Shown here in pieces: positions 8,574-17,571 of a DNA stretch of 48,171 bases (positions are counted from its first letter, which is position 1; every line of letters begins with the position of its first letter). The stretch covers positions 1-48,171 of the forward strand of contig CACZZB010000009.1 in NCBI GenBank assembly GCA_902785555.1, given 5' to 3'. The DNA comes from an uncultured Ruminococcus sp. GTDB lineage: Bacteria > Bacillota > Clostridia > Oscillospirales > Acutalibacteraceae. The notes under the pieces were generated by a model, which saw nothing but the letters and a program-made list of their open reading frames with translations, was not told where the DNA came from and did not search any database. The position numbers were made by a program, and so were the translations under genes.

Positions 8574-9746
8574 ATGCGTATATTGATTTTTACAGAGGTA
8601 TTCGTACCAAATGTTTGCGGCATATCAAGTTATGTAGAAGTATTGAAGAAGGGGTTAGAGAATTTGTCACATACGGTATTAATAGTGACATCATCTCCAA
8701 ATGTCGAAAAAGCATACTATAAAAAAGGTGTTATAATATGTCCTGCAAAAATAGTAAATAATAAATATGGACATGAATGTAAAAAAATAGATGATCCTAA
8801 CGTGCTCAAGTTTTTATGTAATTTCAAACCGGATGTCGTTCATATACACACCGATACAAAAATAGGTTATATGGGTCTTGAAGTAGGGGATATTTCCAAA
8901 GCAAAAATAGTATATACAATACACGACTACTTTCTTGACAGATTTGCAAACGAAAATAAGTTTGTATGGATGATAAAGACTATATTTGAAAAAAAACATT
9001 TTATTGATATGCTTGATACAGCGGATGAAGTTACATCATCATGTATAAGAGCAGATATTTTTGTCAGACGAGCCAAAAGAAAAAACAAGGTTCAAATAGT
9101 ACCATGTGGAGTCGATAAGGAACTTTTTAATTATACAAAATTCAATGAACAAGACATAAAAAATACAAGAAAAAAATACAATCTTTCAAGTACATCAACC
9201 GTTGCAGTATTTGCAGGTAGTTTATCTATCGAAAAAAATCTTGAATTTGCATTGTCATCTTTTTCTAAATATATAACAAAAGATGACAATATACAATTTT
9301 TGATAGTCGGTGACGGTACCGAAACCGAGTATTTAAAAAATATATGTAAAAAATTAAATATAGATGATATTGTACTTTTTGCAGGAACGATTCCTAATAA
9401 AAATATGCCTGAAATATATTCGGCATGTGATATGTATGTATGTTCTTATGATGATGGTTTAATGTCTATGTCGTTTGGAGAGGCAATGTCATGTGGTCTT
9501 CCGGTCCTTATAAAAGAAGATAGAGAAAAAATTGTTTATGAAATGATACAAGATGGGGTAAACGGATTTGTTTATAAGAGCGAAGAAGAATTTGCTAATT
9601 ATTTAAAAATGTTTTCGACTCTGAAACCAACAAAAGTCAATCGTATAAAAAGCATTGTAAGAAATACAATATCCCAGGACTCTTGTACGGAAATGGCTAA
9701 AAAATATATAGATATTTATAAAAATATTGAAGTAAAAAGAAAATAA
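8574..9746 (+). CDS. Glycosyltransferase family 4 protein
   Basis: The 390-residue protein has the GT-B fold layout. An N-terminal acceptor domain begins RILIFTEVFVPNVCGISSYV. A C-terminal nucleotide-sugar domain follows from about residue 190, with VFAGSLSIEKNLEFAL, FLIVGDGTE and GEAMSCGLPVLI. It resembles diacylglycerol glucosyltransferases and mannosyltransferases of the MGS/PimA type that act on lipid acceptors at the membrane, but the substrate cannot be read from sequence. The usual EX7E motif lacks the first Glu in a simple count (Gly is at that position and Asp one residue before), which may alter activity. The gene is markedly more AT-rich than its neighbours. It is a lone plus-strand gene between two minus-strand operons with its own promoter and terminator, which could reflect acquisition by transfer. 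Confidence 0.85.
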   Translation: MRILIFTEVFVPNVCGISSYVEVLKKGLENLSHTVLIVTSSPNVEKAYYKKGVIICPAKIVNNKYGHECKKIDDPNVLKFLCNFKPDVVHIHTDTKIGYMGLEVGDISKAKIVYTIHDYFLDRFANENKFVWMIKTIFEKKHFIDMLDTADEVTSSCIRADIFVRRAKRKNKVQIVPCGVDKELFNYTKFNEQDIKNTRKKYNLSSTSTVAVFAGSLSIEKNLEFALSSFSKYITKDDNIQFLIVGDGTETEYLKNICKKLNIDDIVLFAGTIPNKNMPEIYSACDMYVCSYDDGLMSMSFGEAMSCGLPVLIKEDREKIVYEMIQDGVNGFVYKSEEEFANYLKMFSTLKPTKVNRIKSIVRNTISQDSCTEMAKKYIDIYKNIEVKRK

Positions 9747-9798
9747 AAGTAGGTATCAAATATAAATCGCATAAAATATTCATAAATTTCTTTGTTAT

Positions 9799-9857
9799 AT
9801 GCAACCTGTAAAAGCATATTCATCTTTAGGGTATGCTTTTACAGGTTGCATCTTTTT
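9799..9857 (+). terminator. Strong intrinsic terminator after the GT4 gene
   Basis: A perfect 20-bp stem (9799-9818 with 9832-9851) encloses a 13-base loop and is followed by CTTTTT. It is among the strongest hairpins in the window. Confidence 0.9.
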
Positions 9858-9880
9858 ATTATTACTTGTAGACATATAAC

Positions 9881-9914
9881 AATCCCCATATAGTATATTT
9901 ACTATATGGGGATT
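9881..9914. terminator. Perfect 15-bp hairpin downstream of ispF
   Basis: The inverted repeat 9881-9895 / 9900-9914 has a 4-base loop. It lies downstream of ispF on the minus strand. The following T-run is weak on both strands (TTGTTATA on minus; ATATCATTTTT on plus). It could be the ispF terminator or a structural site. Confidence 0.6.
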
Positions 9915-9947
9915 ATATCATTTTTAAGGTCTATGTGTCATTATTTT

Positions 9948-10427
9948 TTACTCTTTTTCTATCAGTGAAACACAATGTGCGGATATACCCTCTAATCTTC
10001 CTGTGAATCCGAGCTTTTCTTCTGTCGTTGCTTTGATACTTACGTTCTCGATATCCGTATCCATTGCATTTGCTATTCTCTCACGCATTTTTTCAATATA
10101 CGGCTTTAATTTCGGTTTCTGTGCTATAACAGTAGCATCTATATTCGACACAGCAAATCCCTTTTCTTTGAGAAGTCTTACGACCTCTTTCAAAAGTTCT
10201 ATACTGTCGGCTCCGCTGTATTTCGGGTCGATATCGGGGAAATGTATCCCTATATCCCCCAATGCCGCTGCTCCAAGCATTGAATCCATTATCGCATGAA
10301 CAAGCACATCTGCATCGGAATGTCCCAGAAGTCCCTTCTCATACGGTATATCCACTCCTCCCAATATCAGTTTCCTGTCATCTGCGAATCTATGCACATC
10401 ATAGCCGTGTCCTACTCTTATTTTCAT
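9948..10427 (-). CDS. ispF: 2-C-methyl-D-erythritol 2,4-cyclodiphosphate synthase IspF
   Basis: IspF converts CDP-ME 2-phosphate to ME-2,4-cyclodiphosphate in the non-mevalonate isoprenoid pathway. The 159-residue length is normal. The metal ligands are visible: GYDVHRF (Asp9, His11) and [11 protein letters not shown] (His about 43). The C-terminal [14 protein letters not shown] segment is also present. It overlaps the clpC stop by four bases, so it is the last gene of the ctsR heat-shock operon. Elsewhere in Firmicutes ispD/ispF often lie just after this operon. With dxs and ispA further right, this window holds three isoprenoid steps. Confidence 0.96.
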   Translation of the reverse strand: MKIRVGHGYDVHRFADDRKLILGGVDIPYEKGLLGHSDADVLVHAIMDSMLGAAALGDIGIHFPDIDPKYSGADSIELLKEVVRLLKEKGFAVSNIDATVIAQKPKLKPYIEKMRERIANAMDTDIENVSIKATTEEKLGFTGRLEGISAHCVSLIEKE

Positions 10428-12892
10428 TTCACTTCCACCTCAAATGTATACTTACCATCTTTATAGTCACATATCACGGTATCTCCGCTTTTTATGCTTC
10501 CGTCAAGCATTTTTTCGGAAATTGCATCTTCAATATGCGACTGTATGGCTCTCTTTAAAGGTCTTGCTCCGTATACTTCGTCAAATCCTGCTTTTGCGAC
10601 CGCCTCAACGGCTTCCTGTCTGAATTCAGCCCTGATATCAAGGTCAGACAATCTCTTTTCAAGATTCTTCAGAAGATTCTTGGCTATCGCCTGTATATCT
10701 TCACTCGTCAGCTTATTGAATACTATCGTATCATCGACCCTGTTCAAAAATTCGGGCTTGAACAGCTTTTTAAGCTCTCCCAAAACCGATTCCCTTATCT
10801 TTGAATCATCATTTCCTGTCGAAACTTCTCCTCCGAAAAATCCTACGCTTGTCTGATGTTCCGTAATAAGTCTTGCTCCGACATTTGAGGTCATTATTAT
10901 AACGGTATTCCTGAAATTGACGTGTCTGCCCTGTGAATCAGTCAATCTGCCTTCGTCAAGTATCTGCAAAAGCATATTGAATACATCGGGATGTGCCTTT
11001 TCAATTTCATCAAAGAGCAGTACCGAATACGGTTTACGACGAACCATCTCTGTCAATTGACCGCCCTCATCATAGCCTACATATCCGGGAGGTGAACCTA
11101 TAAGTTTTGAAACCGTATGCTTCTCCATGAACTCCGACATATCAAATCTTATCATTGCATTCTCGTCACCGAACATTGCCTGTGCAAGTGCCTTGCACAA
11201 TTCCGTTTTACCAACGCCTGTCGGTCCGAGGAATATGAATGAACCTACGGGTCTGTTCGGGTCCTTCAAGCCTACTCTGCCTCGTCTTATAGCCTTTGCA
11301 ACTGCCGACACGGCTTCATTCTGTCCGATAATCCTCTCATGGAGTATATCCTCCAATTTCAAAAGTCTTTGACTTTCCTCCTGTGTCAGCTGTACAACAG
11401 GTACTCCTGTCCAGCTTGAAACAATCTCTGCTATATCCTCGGCATTGACTTCACCGTTTTTATGCTCATTCTTCTCCTGCCACACTTTTTTCTTGCCTTC
11501 AAGTTCTTCACGGAGTTTCTTTTCTTCATCCCTTATACCTGCAGCGTGTTCAAAATCCTGATTATTGACAGCCTCTGCCTTTTCCTTTTCAAGCGATTTC
11601 AGCTTATTTTCAATGTCCTGCAAGTCATCAGGAGCTGTATAGGCTCTCAGGCGAACTCTTGATGCAGCTTCGTCTACAAGGTCAATAGCCTTGTCGGGCA
11701 AAAATCTGTCTGCAATATATCTTGATGACAGTTTGACTGCCGATTCTATCGCTTCATCAGTTATCCTGACTTTATGATGTGCTTCATACCTGTCACGCAA
11801 TCCTTTCAGGATAAGTATTGCTTCTTCCTCTGTCGGTTCACCGACTGTAACAGGCTGGAAACGTCTTTCAAGTGCCGCATCCTTTTCAATATACTTCCTG
11901 TATTCATTTATTGTAGTTGCTCCTATTACCTGAACATCTCCTCTTGCAAGTGACGGCTTCAATATATTTGCTGTATCTGCCGAACCCTCTGCCGAGCCTG
12001 CTCCGATTATTGTATGCAATTCGTCTATAAAGAGTATAACATTACCTGCCTTTTTGACTTCATCAATAGCACCGCTTATTCTGTCCTCAAAATCGCCCCT
12101 GTACTTTGTACCCGCTATCATACTTGTCAGGTCAAGCGATACTATACGCTTGTTTTTGAGCGGTTCGGGGACATCTCCCGATACTATCTTCAATGCAAGT
12201 CCCTCTGCCACTGCCGTTTTGCCGACACCCGGCTCACCTATCAGACATGGATTATTTTTCGTCCTCCTTGAAAGTATCTGTATAACTCTTTCAATTTCAT
12301 TCTGTCTGCCTATAACGGGGTCAATGCCACCCTTTTTGGCTATCTCAGTCAAGTCCCTGCCGAATTTATCCAATAACTTTGTCTTGCCGCCCGATTTATA
12401 CTTTTCATCACTGCCGTTTGAATTTCCGTGAACAAAGCTGTCATCGCTGTCACTGCCACCCAATGCTTCATTGAGCGATTTTACGATATCATTCGGACGA
12501 ATACCCATTGACTGTAAAAATCTGACGGCATAGCTTTCTCCGTCTGATATAAGAGCTATCAGTATATGCTCCGTACCAACATAATTATGACCCATATTTG
12601 CCGCCTGCATTATGGCTGTTTGCAAAACTCTCTTTGTCCTTGGAGTAAAATCATCAGGGGTCAGCTTAGTCCTTTCACCCGTACCAATTTCCTCTTTTAT
12701 AAGCTCCTCAAGTTTATCGGCACTTGCACCGCATTTATCCAATACCGTATATGCTGCACCGTCTTCATTTTCAAGAAGTCCCAACAAAATATGCTCACTG
12801 CCTATATAAGTATGTCCCATATCCTGTGCGGATTCTATTGCCAAATTAATGGCATTGTTTGCCTTTTCCGTAAAACCATTGAATTTATACAT
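10424..12892 (-). CDS. clpC: ATP-dependent Clp protease ATPase subunit ClpC
   Basis: ClpC is the AAA+ unfoldase that works with ClpP and recognises substrates marked by McsB with phospho-arginine. The 822 residues show two N-terminal Clp repeats (about 1-145), AAA module 1 with Walker A GEPGVGKT near 217, and a middle domain with a UVR-like helix near 435-465. AAA module 2 follows with GPTGVGKT near 555, and then the ClpB-type C-terminal domain. The length is typical. A strong AAAGGGGG ribosome-binding site precedes the ATG. It is the fourth gene of ctsR-mcsA-mcsB-clpC-ispF and should be under CtsR repression. Confidence 0.98.
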   Translation of the reverse strand: MYKFNGFTEKANNAINLAIESAQDMGHTYIGSEHILLGLLENEDGAAYTVLDKCGASADKLEELIKEEIGTGERTKLTPDDFTPRTKRVLQTAIMQAANMGHNYVGTEHILIALISDGESYAVRFLQSMGIRPNDIVKSLNEALGGSDSDDSFVHGNSNGSDEKYKSGGKTKLLDKFGRDLTEIAKKGGIDPVIGRQNEIERVIQILSRRTKNNPCLIGEPGVGKTAVAEGLALKIVSGDVPEPLKNKRIVSLDLTSMIAGTKYRGDFEDRISGAIDEVKKAGNVILFIDELHTIIGAGSAEGSADTANILKPSLARGDVQVIGATTINEYRKYIEKDAALERRFQPVTVGEPTEEEAILILKGLRDRYEAHHKVRITDEAIESAVKLSSRYIADRFLPDKAIDLVDEAASRVRLRAYTAPDDLQDIENKLKSLEKEKAEAVNNQDFEHAAGIRDEEKKLREELEGKKKVWQEKNEHKNGEVNAEDIAEIVSSWTGVPVVQLTQEESQRLLKLEDILHERIIGQNEAVSAVAKAIRRGRVGLKDPNRPVGSFIFLGPTGVGKTELCKALAQAMFGDENAMIRFDMSEFMEKHTVSKLIGSPPGYVGYDEGGQLTEMVRRKPYSVLLFDEIEKAHPDVFNMLLQILDEGRLTDSQGRHVNFRNTVIIMTSNVGARLITEHQTSVGFFGGEVSTGNDDSKIRESVLGELKKLFKPEFLNRVDDTIVFNKLTSEDIQAIAKNLLKNLEKRLSDLDIRAEFRQEAVEAVAKAGFDEVYGARPLKRAIQSHIEDAISEKMLDGSIKSGDTVICDYKDGKYTFEVEVK

Positions 12893-12947
12893 AAAAAATC
12901 CCCCTTTTCAATAAAACTGATGTTTCCAAATCATTACTCATTGCTAA

Positions 12948-14006
12948 TTATTCTTCAAGTCTGTGGGTAGATGGAACCTGAGGTTTCATCAATGCACTTC
13001 TCACAAGCTCCGCCCTTATCCTGTCACGTTCCTGAGGAGTAAGCTTCTTACCTATATTTTTCATAAGAGTTGCAGGCTGTATCTCAATAAGCAAGCGGTT
13101 TATCGTAGAAATGTCTATCCCCGTCAATATCTGCGACTCCAATCCGAAACGGACGTTTGAAAGAAGCTGCATACATTCTTCATTGCTGATGAGCTTCGCA
13201 TACTGAAGTATTCCGTATGAACGATATACTTTATCCTGAATGTCTATATTCTTTTTTAGTTCTTCACGGGAATTTCTCTCCTGTGTCACAAGCTGATATG
13301 CTATATCACGGAGATTATTTATTGCCTCCTGTTCGGATATCCCAAGTGTGACCTGATTGGAAAGCTGATAGATAGCCGCTTTCGGTTCAGTTCCCTCTCC
13401 GTACATTCCTCTTATGACAAGTCCCAGCTTTGAAAGAGATGCACTTATTCTTCCCATTGCTCCGCTCTCTTTGAGCGACGGCAAATGCAGCATCAAAGAT
13501 GCTCTCATTCCTGTACCGATATTTGTCGGACACTGTGTAAGATAACCCAGCTTATCATTGAAAGCAAAATTCAGTTGTTCATCAAGCAGTGTATCTATCT
13601 TATCCGCTAAATCATAAGTGCTGTCAAGACTCATTCCCTGACTTATAACCTGTATCCTGATATGGTCTTCTTCGTTTATCATTATACTTACCGATTCATC
13701 ATCAAGCAAAAGAAGTCCTCTGCCCTGTCTTTCTGATATGAATTCGGGGCTTACAAGATGTCTTTCAACAAGCGATACCGCTTCTTCCTGTGTAAGCTCA
13801 GACATCTGTATATATTCAAATCTGTCCGAAATTGCCGAATGACCGTCAAGAACGGCTGATTTTACGATAGATGCAACCTCTCTTTTCTTATCGTCGTTCA
13901 GTCTGCACGGGAAAGGATATTCTCGAAGATTTCTTGCAAATCTTATCCTTGTACTTATAACAACATCACTGACATCTTTCAGTGTATCAAATTTCTTTTC
14001 ACTCAT
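12948..14006 (-). CDS. mcsB: Protein-arginine kinase McsB
   Basis: McsB phosphorylates arginine residues on proteins, including CtsR, to inactivate the repressor and label substrates for ClpCP. The 352-residue protein has the phosphagen-kinase catalytic fold: ISTRIRFARNL near residue 17 and GTGMRASLMLHLPSL near 165. A C-terminal RDxxRA-type pArg-binding region reads TPQERDRIRAELVRSA. An AAGGA site precedes the ATG. It lies 24 bases after its activator gene mcsA and about 55 bases before clpC. Confidence 0.96.
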   Translation of the reverse strand: MSEKKFDTLKDVSDVVISTRIRFARNLREYPFPCRLNDDKKREVASIVKSAVLDGHSAISDRFEYIQMSELTQEEAVSLVERHLVSPEFISERQGRGLLLLDDESVSIMINEEDHIRIQVISQGMSLDSTYDLADKIDTLLDEQLNFAFNDKLGYLTQCPTNIGTGMRASLMLHLPSLKESGAMGRISASLSKLGLVIRGMYGEGTEPKAAIYQLSNQVTLGISEQEAINNLRDIAYQLVTQERNSREELKKNIDIQDKVYRSYGILQYAKLISNEECMQLLSNVRFGLESQILTGIDISTINRLLIEIQPATLMKNIGKKLTPQERDRIRAELVRSALMKPQVPSTHRLEE

Positions 14007-14030
14007 AAATCATCATTCCTTTCCCATGAT

Positions 14031-14525
14031 TCAAGTATTGTTCTTTTCAAGCTCTTTTATTCTGTCACGAATTTCAGCCGCTTTTTCAAATTCCTGTTCT
14101 TTGATGGCTTTCTGAAGTTCAGCCCTGAGTTTTGCAAGCTCATTTCTTACTTTGACCTGTGTACCTGCCGAATGTGCCAATTTTCCTATATGTGAAGTCC
14201 TGCCGTGTATTCTCTGTATTGACGGCAAAAGCTCCTCATAGAATACGTCATAGCAATTTGCACAGCCCACTTTGCCCGACTTTGCAATGTCCTCGAAGCT
14301 GCTGCCGCAGCACTGACATCTTTTTGCTGCCCGTGATGTCGAAGGAAAGCTGTCCATGAAACTGCCAAACAGTTTATTCAAGTCGAATCCCATATTCCCG
14401 AAAAATGAACCGTAGCCCATTTTATCCGCACATTCCGAACACATATCATATTCTTTCAGTTCACCGTTAAGTATCGTCTTAATATGTGTAGTTGCCTGTC
14501 TTTTTCCGCATGATTGACATAACAT
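14031..14525 (-). CDS. mcsA: Protein-arginine kinase activator McsA
   Basis: The 164-residue protein has paired CxxC zinc-binding motifs: CQSCG at residue 3, CSEC near 30, CQCCG near 70 and CANC near 87. A C-terminal UVR helix pair (KEQEFEKAAEIRDRIKELE) matches McsA. McsA binds zinc, stimulates McsB and helps control CtsR. It is co-directional between ctsR (22 bases upstream) and mcsB. A GGAGGTAATG ribosome-binding site supports the start. Confidence 0.95.
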   Translation of the reverse strand: MLCQSCGKRQATTHIKTILNGELKEYDMCSECADKMGYGSFFGNMGFDLNKLFGSFMDSFPSTSRAAKRCQCCGSSFEDIAKSGKVGCANCYDVFYEELLPSIQRIHGRTSHIGKLAHSAGTQVKVRNELAKLRAELQKAIKEQEFEKAAEIRDRIKELEKNNT

Positions 14526-14547
14526 AATTCATTACCTCCGTTTTTTA

Positions 14548-15009
14548 TCAGTTTTGCAGGATAACCAATGTTATCAGCATATTTTTCATTATAGACGCTC
14601 TTAAAACATCTCTTTGTTCCTGTGGTACATTTGAGTATACATTATCGGAAAGTGCCGAGGATATCAATACTCTGTCGTACTCCGAAACAAGCCCCTGTGC
14701 CGACATATTCCCCAAAATTGCCTGTGCTGTTGCCGAGGAAATTCTGTCACCTATCGAGTTTACTATGTGCATTAAAGCTACCCGTCTGTCAGTTGTGACC
14801 CTTGTTATCTTGATATAGCCTCCGCCTCCACGTCTGCTTTCGACTATATATCCCTGTTCGGGCGTGAATCTCGATGTTATGACGTAATTTATCTGACTCG
14901 GAACACAGCCTAATATGCCGGCAAGTTCATTTCTCTGTATCTCGGCATTTCCATCACTTTCATCAAGCATTTTCAATATATACTGTGCTACAAGATCGCT
15001 CATTTTCAT
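14548..15009 (-). CDS. ctsR: Transcriptional repressor CtsR
   Basis: CtsR is the class III heat-shock repressor. The 153-residue protein starts MKMSDLVAQYILKML and contains a winged helix-turn-helix with the basic wing RRGGGGYIKI near residue 65, the DNA-contacting signature of the family. I place the start at the ATG at 15009, preceded by AGAGGTGA at 15017-15024. A longer frame to 15081 would begin upstream of the probable transcription start. CtsR boxes overlap its own promoter and the untranslated leader, so it is autoregulated. Confidence 0.96.
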   Translation of the reverse strand: MKMSDLVAQYILKMLDESDGNAEIQRNELAGILGCVPSQINYVITSRFTPEQGYIVESRRGGGGYIKITRVTTDRRVALMHIVNSIGDRISSATAQAILGNMSAQGLVSEYDRVLISSALSDNVYSNVPQEQRDVLRASIMKNMLITLVILQN

Positions 15010-15042
15010 ATTCCGGTCACCTCTTGTATTCTTGTCCTTGTC

Positions 15043-15059
15043 TTTGACTTTCTTTGACC
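15043..15059 (-). promoter_or_regulatory. Perfect CtsR operator in the ctsR leader
   Basis: On the minus strand the sequence reads GGTCAAA GAA AGTCAAA. This fits exactly the CtsR heptad direct repeat (A/G)GTCAAA NAN (A/G)GTCAAA. It lies between the -10 element and the ctsR ATG. Confidence 0.9.
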
Positions 15060-15069
15060 TTGTGAGTTT

Positions 15070-15098
15070 ATTGTATATCAAAAGTCAGAAAAGGTCAA
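15070..15098 (-). promoter_or_regulatory. Promoter of the ctsR-mcsA-mcsB-clpC-ispF operon
   Basis: The minus strand has -35 TTGACC (15093-15098), a 17-base spacer and -10 TACAAT (15070-15075). The -35 element is inside a CtsR-box half-site on the opposite strand, so repressor and polymerase would compete. Confidence 0.85.
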
Positions 15099-15115
15099 AG
15101 CCAATAAAAGTCAAA
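15083..15115 (+). promoter_or_regulatory. Second CtsR box plus an extra half-site
   Basis: The plus strand reads AGTCAGA AAA GGTCAAA at 15083-15099 (one mismatch from the CtsR consensus). A third AGTCAAA half-site lies at 15109-15115. It is oriented opposite to the box at 15043 and covers the ctsR -35 element. Confidence 0.75.
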
Positions 15116-15212
15116 TTCCAGTATTTACACATTGTCTTACTTCGCTTTTCTCTCTCATACTCTCTTTTTCTTATTTTTTCATATATCTTGATTTTATTTT
15201 ACATAATTTCTC

Positions 15213-15241
15213 TTGACACAGCCCAACTTATATTGTAAATT
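15213..15241 (+). promoter_or_regulatory. Probable promoter of the plus-strand carboxypeptidase
   Basis: TTGACA (15213-15218) is a consensus -35 element, followed after 17 bases by TAAATT (15236-15241), a weaker -10. The -10 lies 20 bases before the ATG at 15262, which would give a very short leader holding the ATAGGAG ribosome-binding site. Confidence 0.5.
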
Positions 15242-15261
15242 TATTTTATAGGAGTGATCTC

Positions 15262-16404
15262 ATGTCCGATTTAAATATCATTGACAATTCAAAGATTGTT
15301 AAAACAAAAAAGAAAAAGAATTTTTTGACGAAATTTTCGGCTGTACTGTGTTCGATAGCCGTACTCGGCGGTATAGGCTATACAGTCTATTTTGTGGATA
15401 CTCAGCAGAAAGAAAGACTTGCCATTCAAAATGCCGCTAAGGAAATGCCTATGCCCGATATCCCAAAACCTGTCCTCAGAATGGAAGACTATGATGCCAA
15501 CAGACCCATATACAAAAACGAGAGAAATTTTGTAATCAATACTTCAAGATTAACACCGAAGGCTTACAGGACTTTGACCAAAAAAGTTACTGCAAATTAT
15601 TCGGTACTATACGACGCAACCGCTGATGAAATAATCTTTGAAGAAAATTCCGACAAAAAATGCTATCCCGCAAGCACCACAAAATTACTTACCGCCATCG
15701 TTGCTTCAAAAATAATTACCGACCCTCAGATGATAATAACGGTCGGTAATGAAATAAAAATGATAGGTGAAGAATCGAGTTCGGCAGGTCTCAGAATGGG
15801 CATGAAGCTCACTTTTGAAACCTTAATGGATGCTTTGATGCTCCCGTCCGGAAATGATGCGGCTTATACAATGGCTGTCACAAGTGCAAGGATATACCGC
15901 AATGACCCATCTATCCCAAACAAAGAGGCTGTCGAAATATTCGTTGACCTTATGAATGATGCCGCCAATCAGATAGGTGCGGAAAATTCCCACTTCGTCA
16001 ACCCCGACGGATGGCATGACAAAAACCATTACACAACCGCAAAAGACCTTGCCAAAATAAGCATATATGCCAAAAGCATACCTATAATTGCCAATTCCTG
16101 CAAAACCCATTACGCTGAAAGAAAACTCTTAAAAGGCGGTATGATGTATTGGGTAAATACAAATATAATGCTCAACGACTACTACGGTTATTATTCACAA
16201 TACTGCGACGGTCTTAAAACAGGCTATACCGATGAAGCCGGCTCTTGTGTCATTGCCTCCGCAACCATGGACAATCATATCTTCATTGCTGTTGTAATGG
16301 ACGGAAAAGACGGCTATTCAAAATATGATGACGCAAATCTGATGTTCAAGGACGGTTTTAATATATATAATCTTAAATATACCTACGGTTTCCCCAAAAC
16401 TTAA
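15262..16404 (+). CDS. Membrane-anchored D-alanyl-D-alanine carboxypeptidase (peptidase S11)
   Basis: This penicillin-binding protein probably trims the terminal D-Ala from peptidoglycan stem peptides outside the cell. The 380 residues start with a short basic cytosolic tail and one membrane helix (about residues 25-48), then a linker. The S11 catalytic triad follows: STTK within YPASTTKLLTAI (about 138-141), SGN (about 195-197) and KTG within GLKTGYTDEAGSC (about 320). It lacks the C-terminal amphipathic anchor seen in the neighbouring DacF-like protein, since the N-terminal helix already tethers it. It diverges from ctsR across about 180 bases that include CtsR boxes, so heat-shock influence is possible but unproven. 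Its 3' end overlaps the convergent carboxypeptidase gene by four bases. Confidence 0.92.
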   Translation: MSDLNIIDNSKIVKTKKKKNFLTKFSAVLCSIAVLGGIGYTVYFVDTQQKERLAIQNAAKEMPMPDIPKPVLRMEDYDANRPIYKNERNFVINTSRLTPKAYRTLTKKVTANYSVLYDATADEIIFEENSDKKCYPASTTKLLTAIVASKIITDPQMIITVGNEIKMIGEESSSAGLRMGMKLTFETLMDALMLPSGNDAAYTMAVTSARIYRNDPSIPNKEAVEIFVDLMNDAANQIGAENSHFVNPDGWHDKNHYTTAKDLAKISIYAKSIPIIANSCKTHYAERKLLKGGMMYWVNTNIMLNDYYGYYSQYCDGLKTGYTDEAGSCVIASATMDNHIFIAVVMDGKDGYSKYDDANLMFKDGFNIYNLKYTYGFPKT

Positions 16405-17555
16405 ACAACAATATTTCCCGCTATACTCCTGAAAATCATTTCAAATATTTTCATAAAATTTATCTGTTCCGCATCTTGGGCGGCAGTAATCGGATACTCT
16501 GCTATCTGTTTGCTGTCGCTTTTATATATTATTTTTCCCAGAACTGCTCCTTTCTCAACAGGTGCTTCTATTTCCTGCGGCAAAATTATCTCGGAAGATA
16601 TTTTCTCACTCTCCCCTTTTTTTATCAGAAATGATGTATCTATCTTTGCATTTGTCTTTATTTTATCAGTCATGCCATTATTTACGGAAATTTCCGTCAG
16701 TGCACCTTCGGGAACTTTTGGCGTATACATTCCGTAATTCGCAAAACCGTAGTCAAGTATCTTGGCAGCATCCGAAAATCTGCTCTTTCCTGTCTGACTT
16801 CCAAGCACAACCGCTATCAGACTCAATCCGTCACGTTCTGCCGTTGCACTTATACAGCTTCCGGCTTTTGAAGTCGTACCTGTTTTCAGTCCCGTTATCC
16901 CCCTGTAACTTTTAAGCAATTTATTTGTATTGACCAACTGCGTTTTTCCGCCTCTGAGTGTGTCCATCCATATATTGCTGTAATCATATATTTTCTTATG
17001 CTTTGTAAGCTCCCTTGACATTACCGCTACATCATACGCACTTGTTACATGACCGTCTTCGTCAAGTCCGTTGCAGTTCTTGAATACAGTTTCTTTCATT
17101 CCGAGTGCTTTCGCCTTTTTATTCATCTGCGAAACAAATTCATCCTCCGTTCCGCATATATATTCAGCCAATGCAACGGCGGCATCATTCGCACTCGCTA
17201 CGACAGTCGCTTTTATCATCTCGTCAACTGTCATCGTTTCACCTACCTCAAGCCATATATCCGAACCTCCCATTGATGAAGCGTGTTCGGAAGCCGTGAC
17301 TGTATCCGACAATGATATTTTTCCGCTGTCTATTGCCTCCATTACAAGTGTCAGCGTCATAACTTTTGTTATAGACGCACACGCCCTCACTTCATGGGCA
17401 TTTTTTTCATACAGGACTTTTCCCGTTTTCTGGTCAATAAGCACCGCTGACGGAGCCGTTATCTCATTATCCGACAATGCACCGACACTTACACTAAACG
17501 GTACACAAATCATCACTGCTAAAAATACCGCCATCATCTTTTTCAAAAAAAACAT
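16401..17555 (-). CDS. dacF: D-alanyl-D-alanine carboxypeptidase, DacF/PBP5-like
   Basis: The 384-residue secreted penicillin-binding protein has a signal peptide (about 1-27, ending SVGALS). The SITK active site lies near 63-66, SAN near 120 and KTG in GLKTGTTSKAGSC near 225. A PBP5-like beta domain follows, and a C-terminal amphipathic segment (about 362-380) anchors it to the outer membrane face. DacF proteins remove terminal D-Ala and in spore formers affect cortex cross-linking. A GGAGGTG site supports the start. It is a distant paralog of the plus-strand carboxypeptidase with which it converges. The exact subclass (DacA, DacB or DacF) is not certain. Confidence 0.92.
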   Translation of the reverse strand: MFFLKKMMAVFLAVMICVPFSVSVGALSDNEITAPSAVLIDQKTGKVLYEKNAHEVRACASITKVMTLTLVMEAIDSGKISLSDTVTASEHASSMGGSDIWLEVGETMTVDEMIKATVVASANDAAVALAEYICGTEDEFVSQMNKKAKALGMKETVFKNCNGLDEDGHVTSAYDVAVMSRELTKHKKIYDYSNIWMDTLRGGKTQLVNTNKLLKSYRGITGLKTGTTSKAGSCISATAERDGLSLIAVVLGSQTGKSRFSDAAKILDYGFANYGMYTPKVPEGALTEISVNNGMTDKIKTNAKIDTSFLIKKGESEKISSEIILPQEIEAPVEKGAVLGKIIYKSDSKQIAEYPITAAQDAEQINFMKIFEMIFRSIAGNIVV

Positions 17556-17571
17556 ACCGCACCTCCAATTA

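Noticed and set aside
12054..12431. Plus-strand open frame opposite clpC
   Set aside because: A shadow frame of a highly conserved gene, without a start signal or a recognisable domain.
15190..15210. TTATGTAAAAT on the minus strand as a dif half-site
   Set aside because: Only the XerD-like arm matches; there is no XerC-like arm. The location is also 5 kb from the skew switch.
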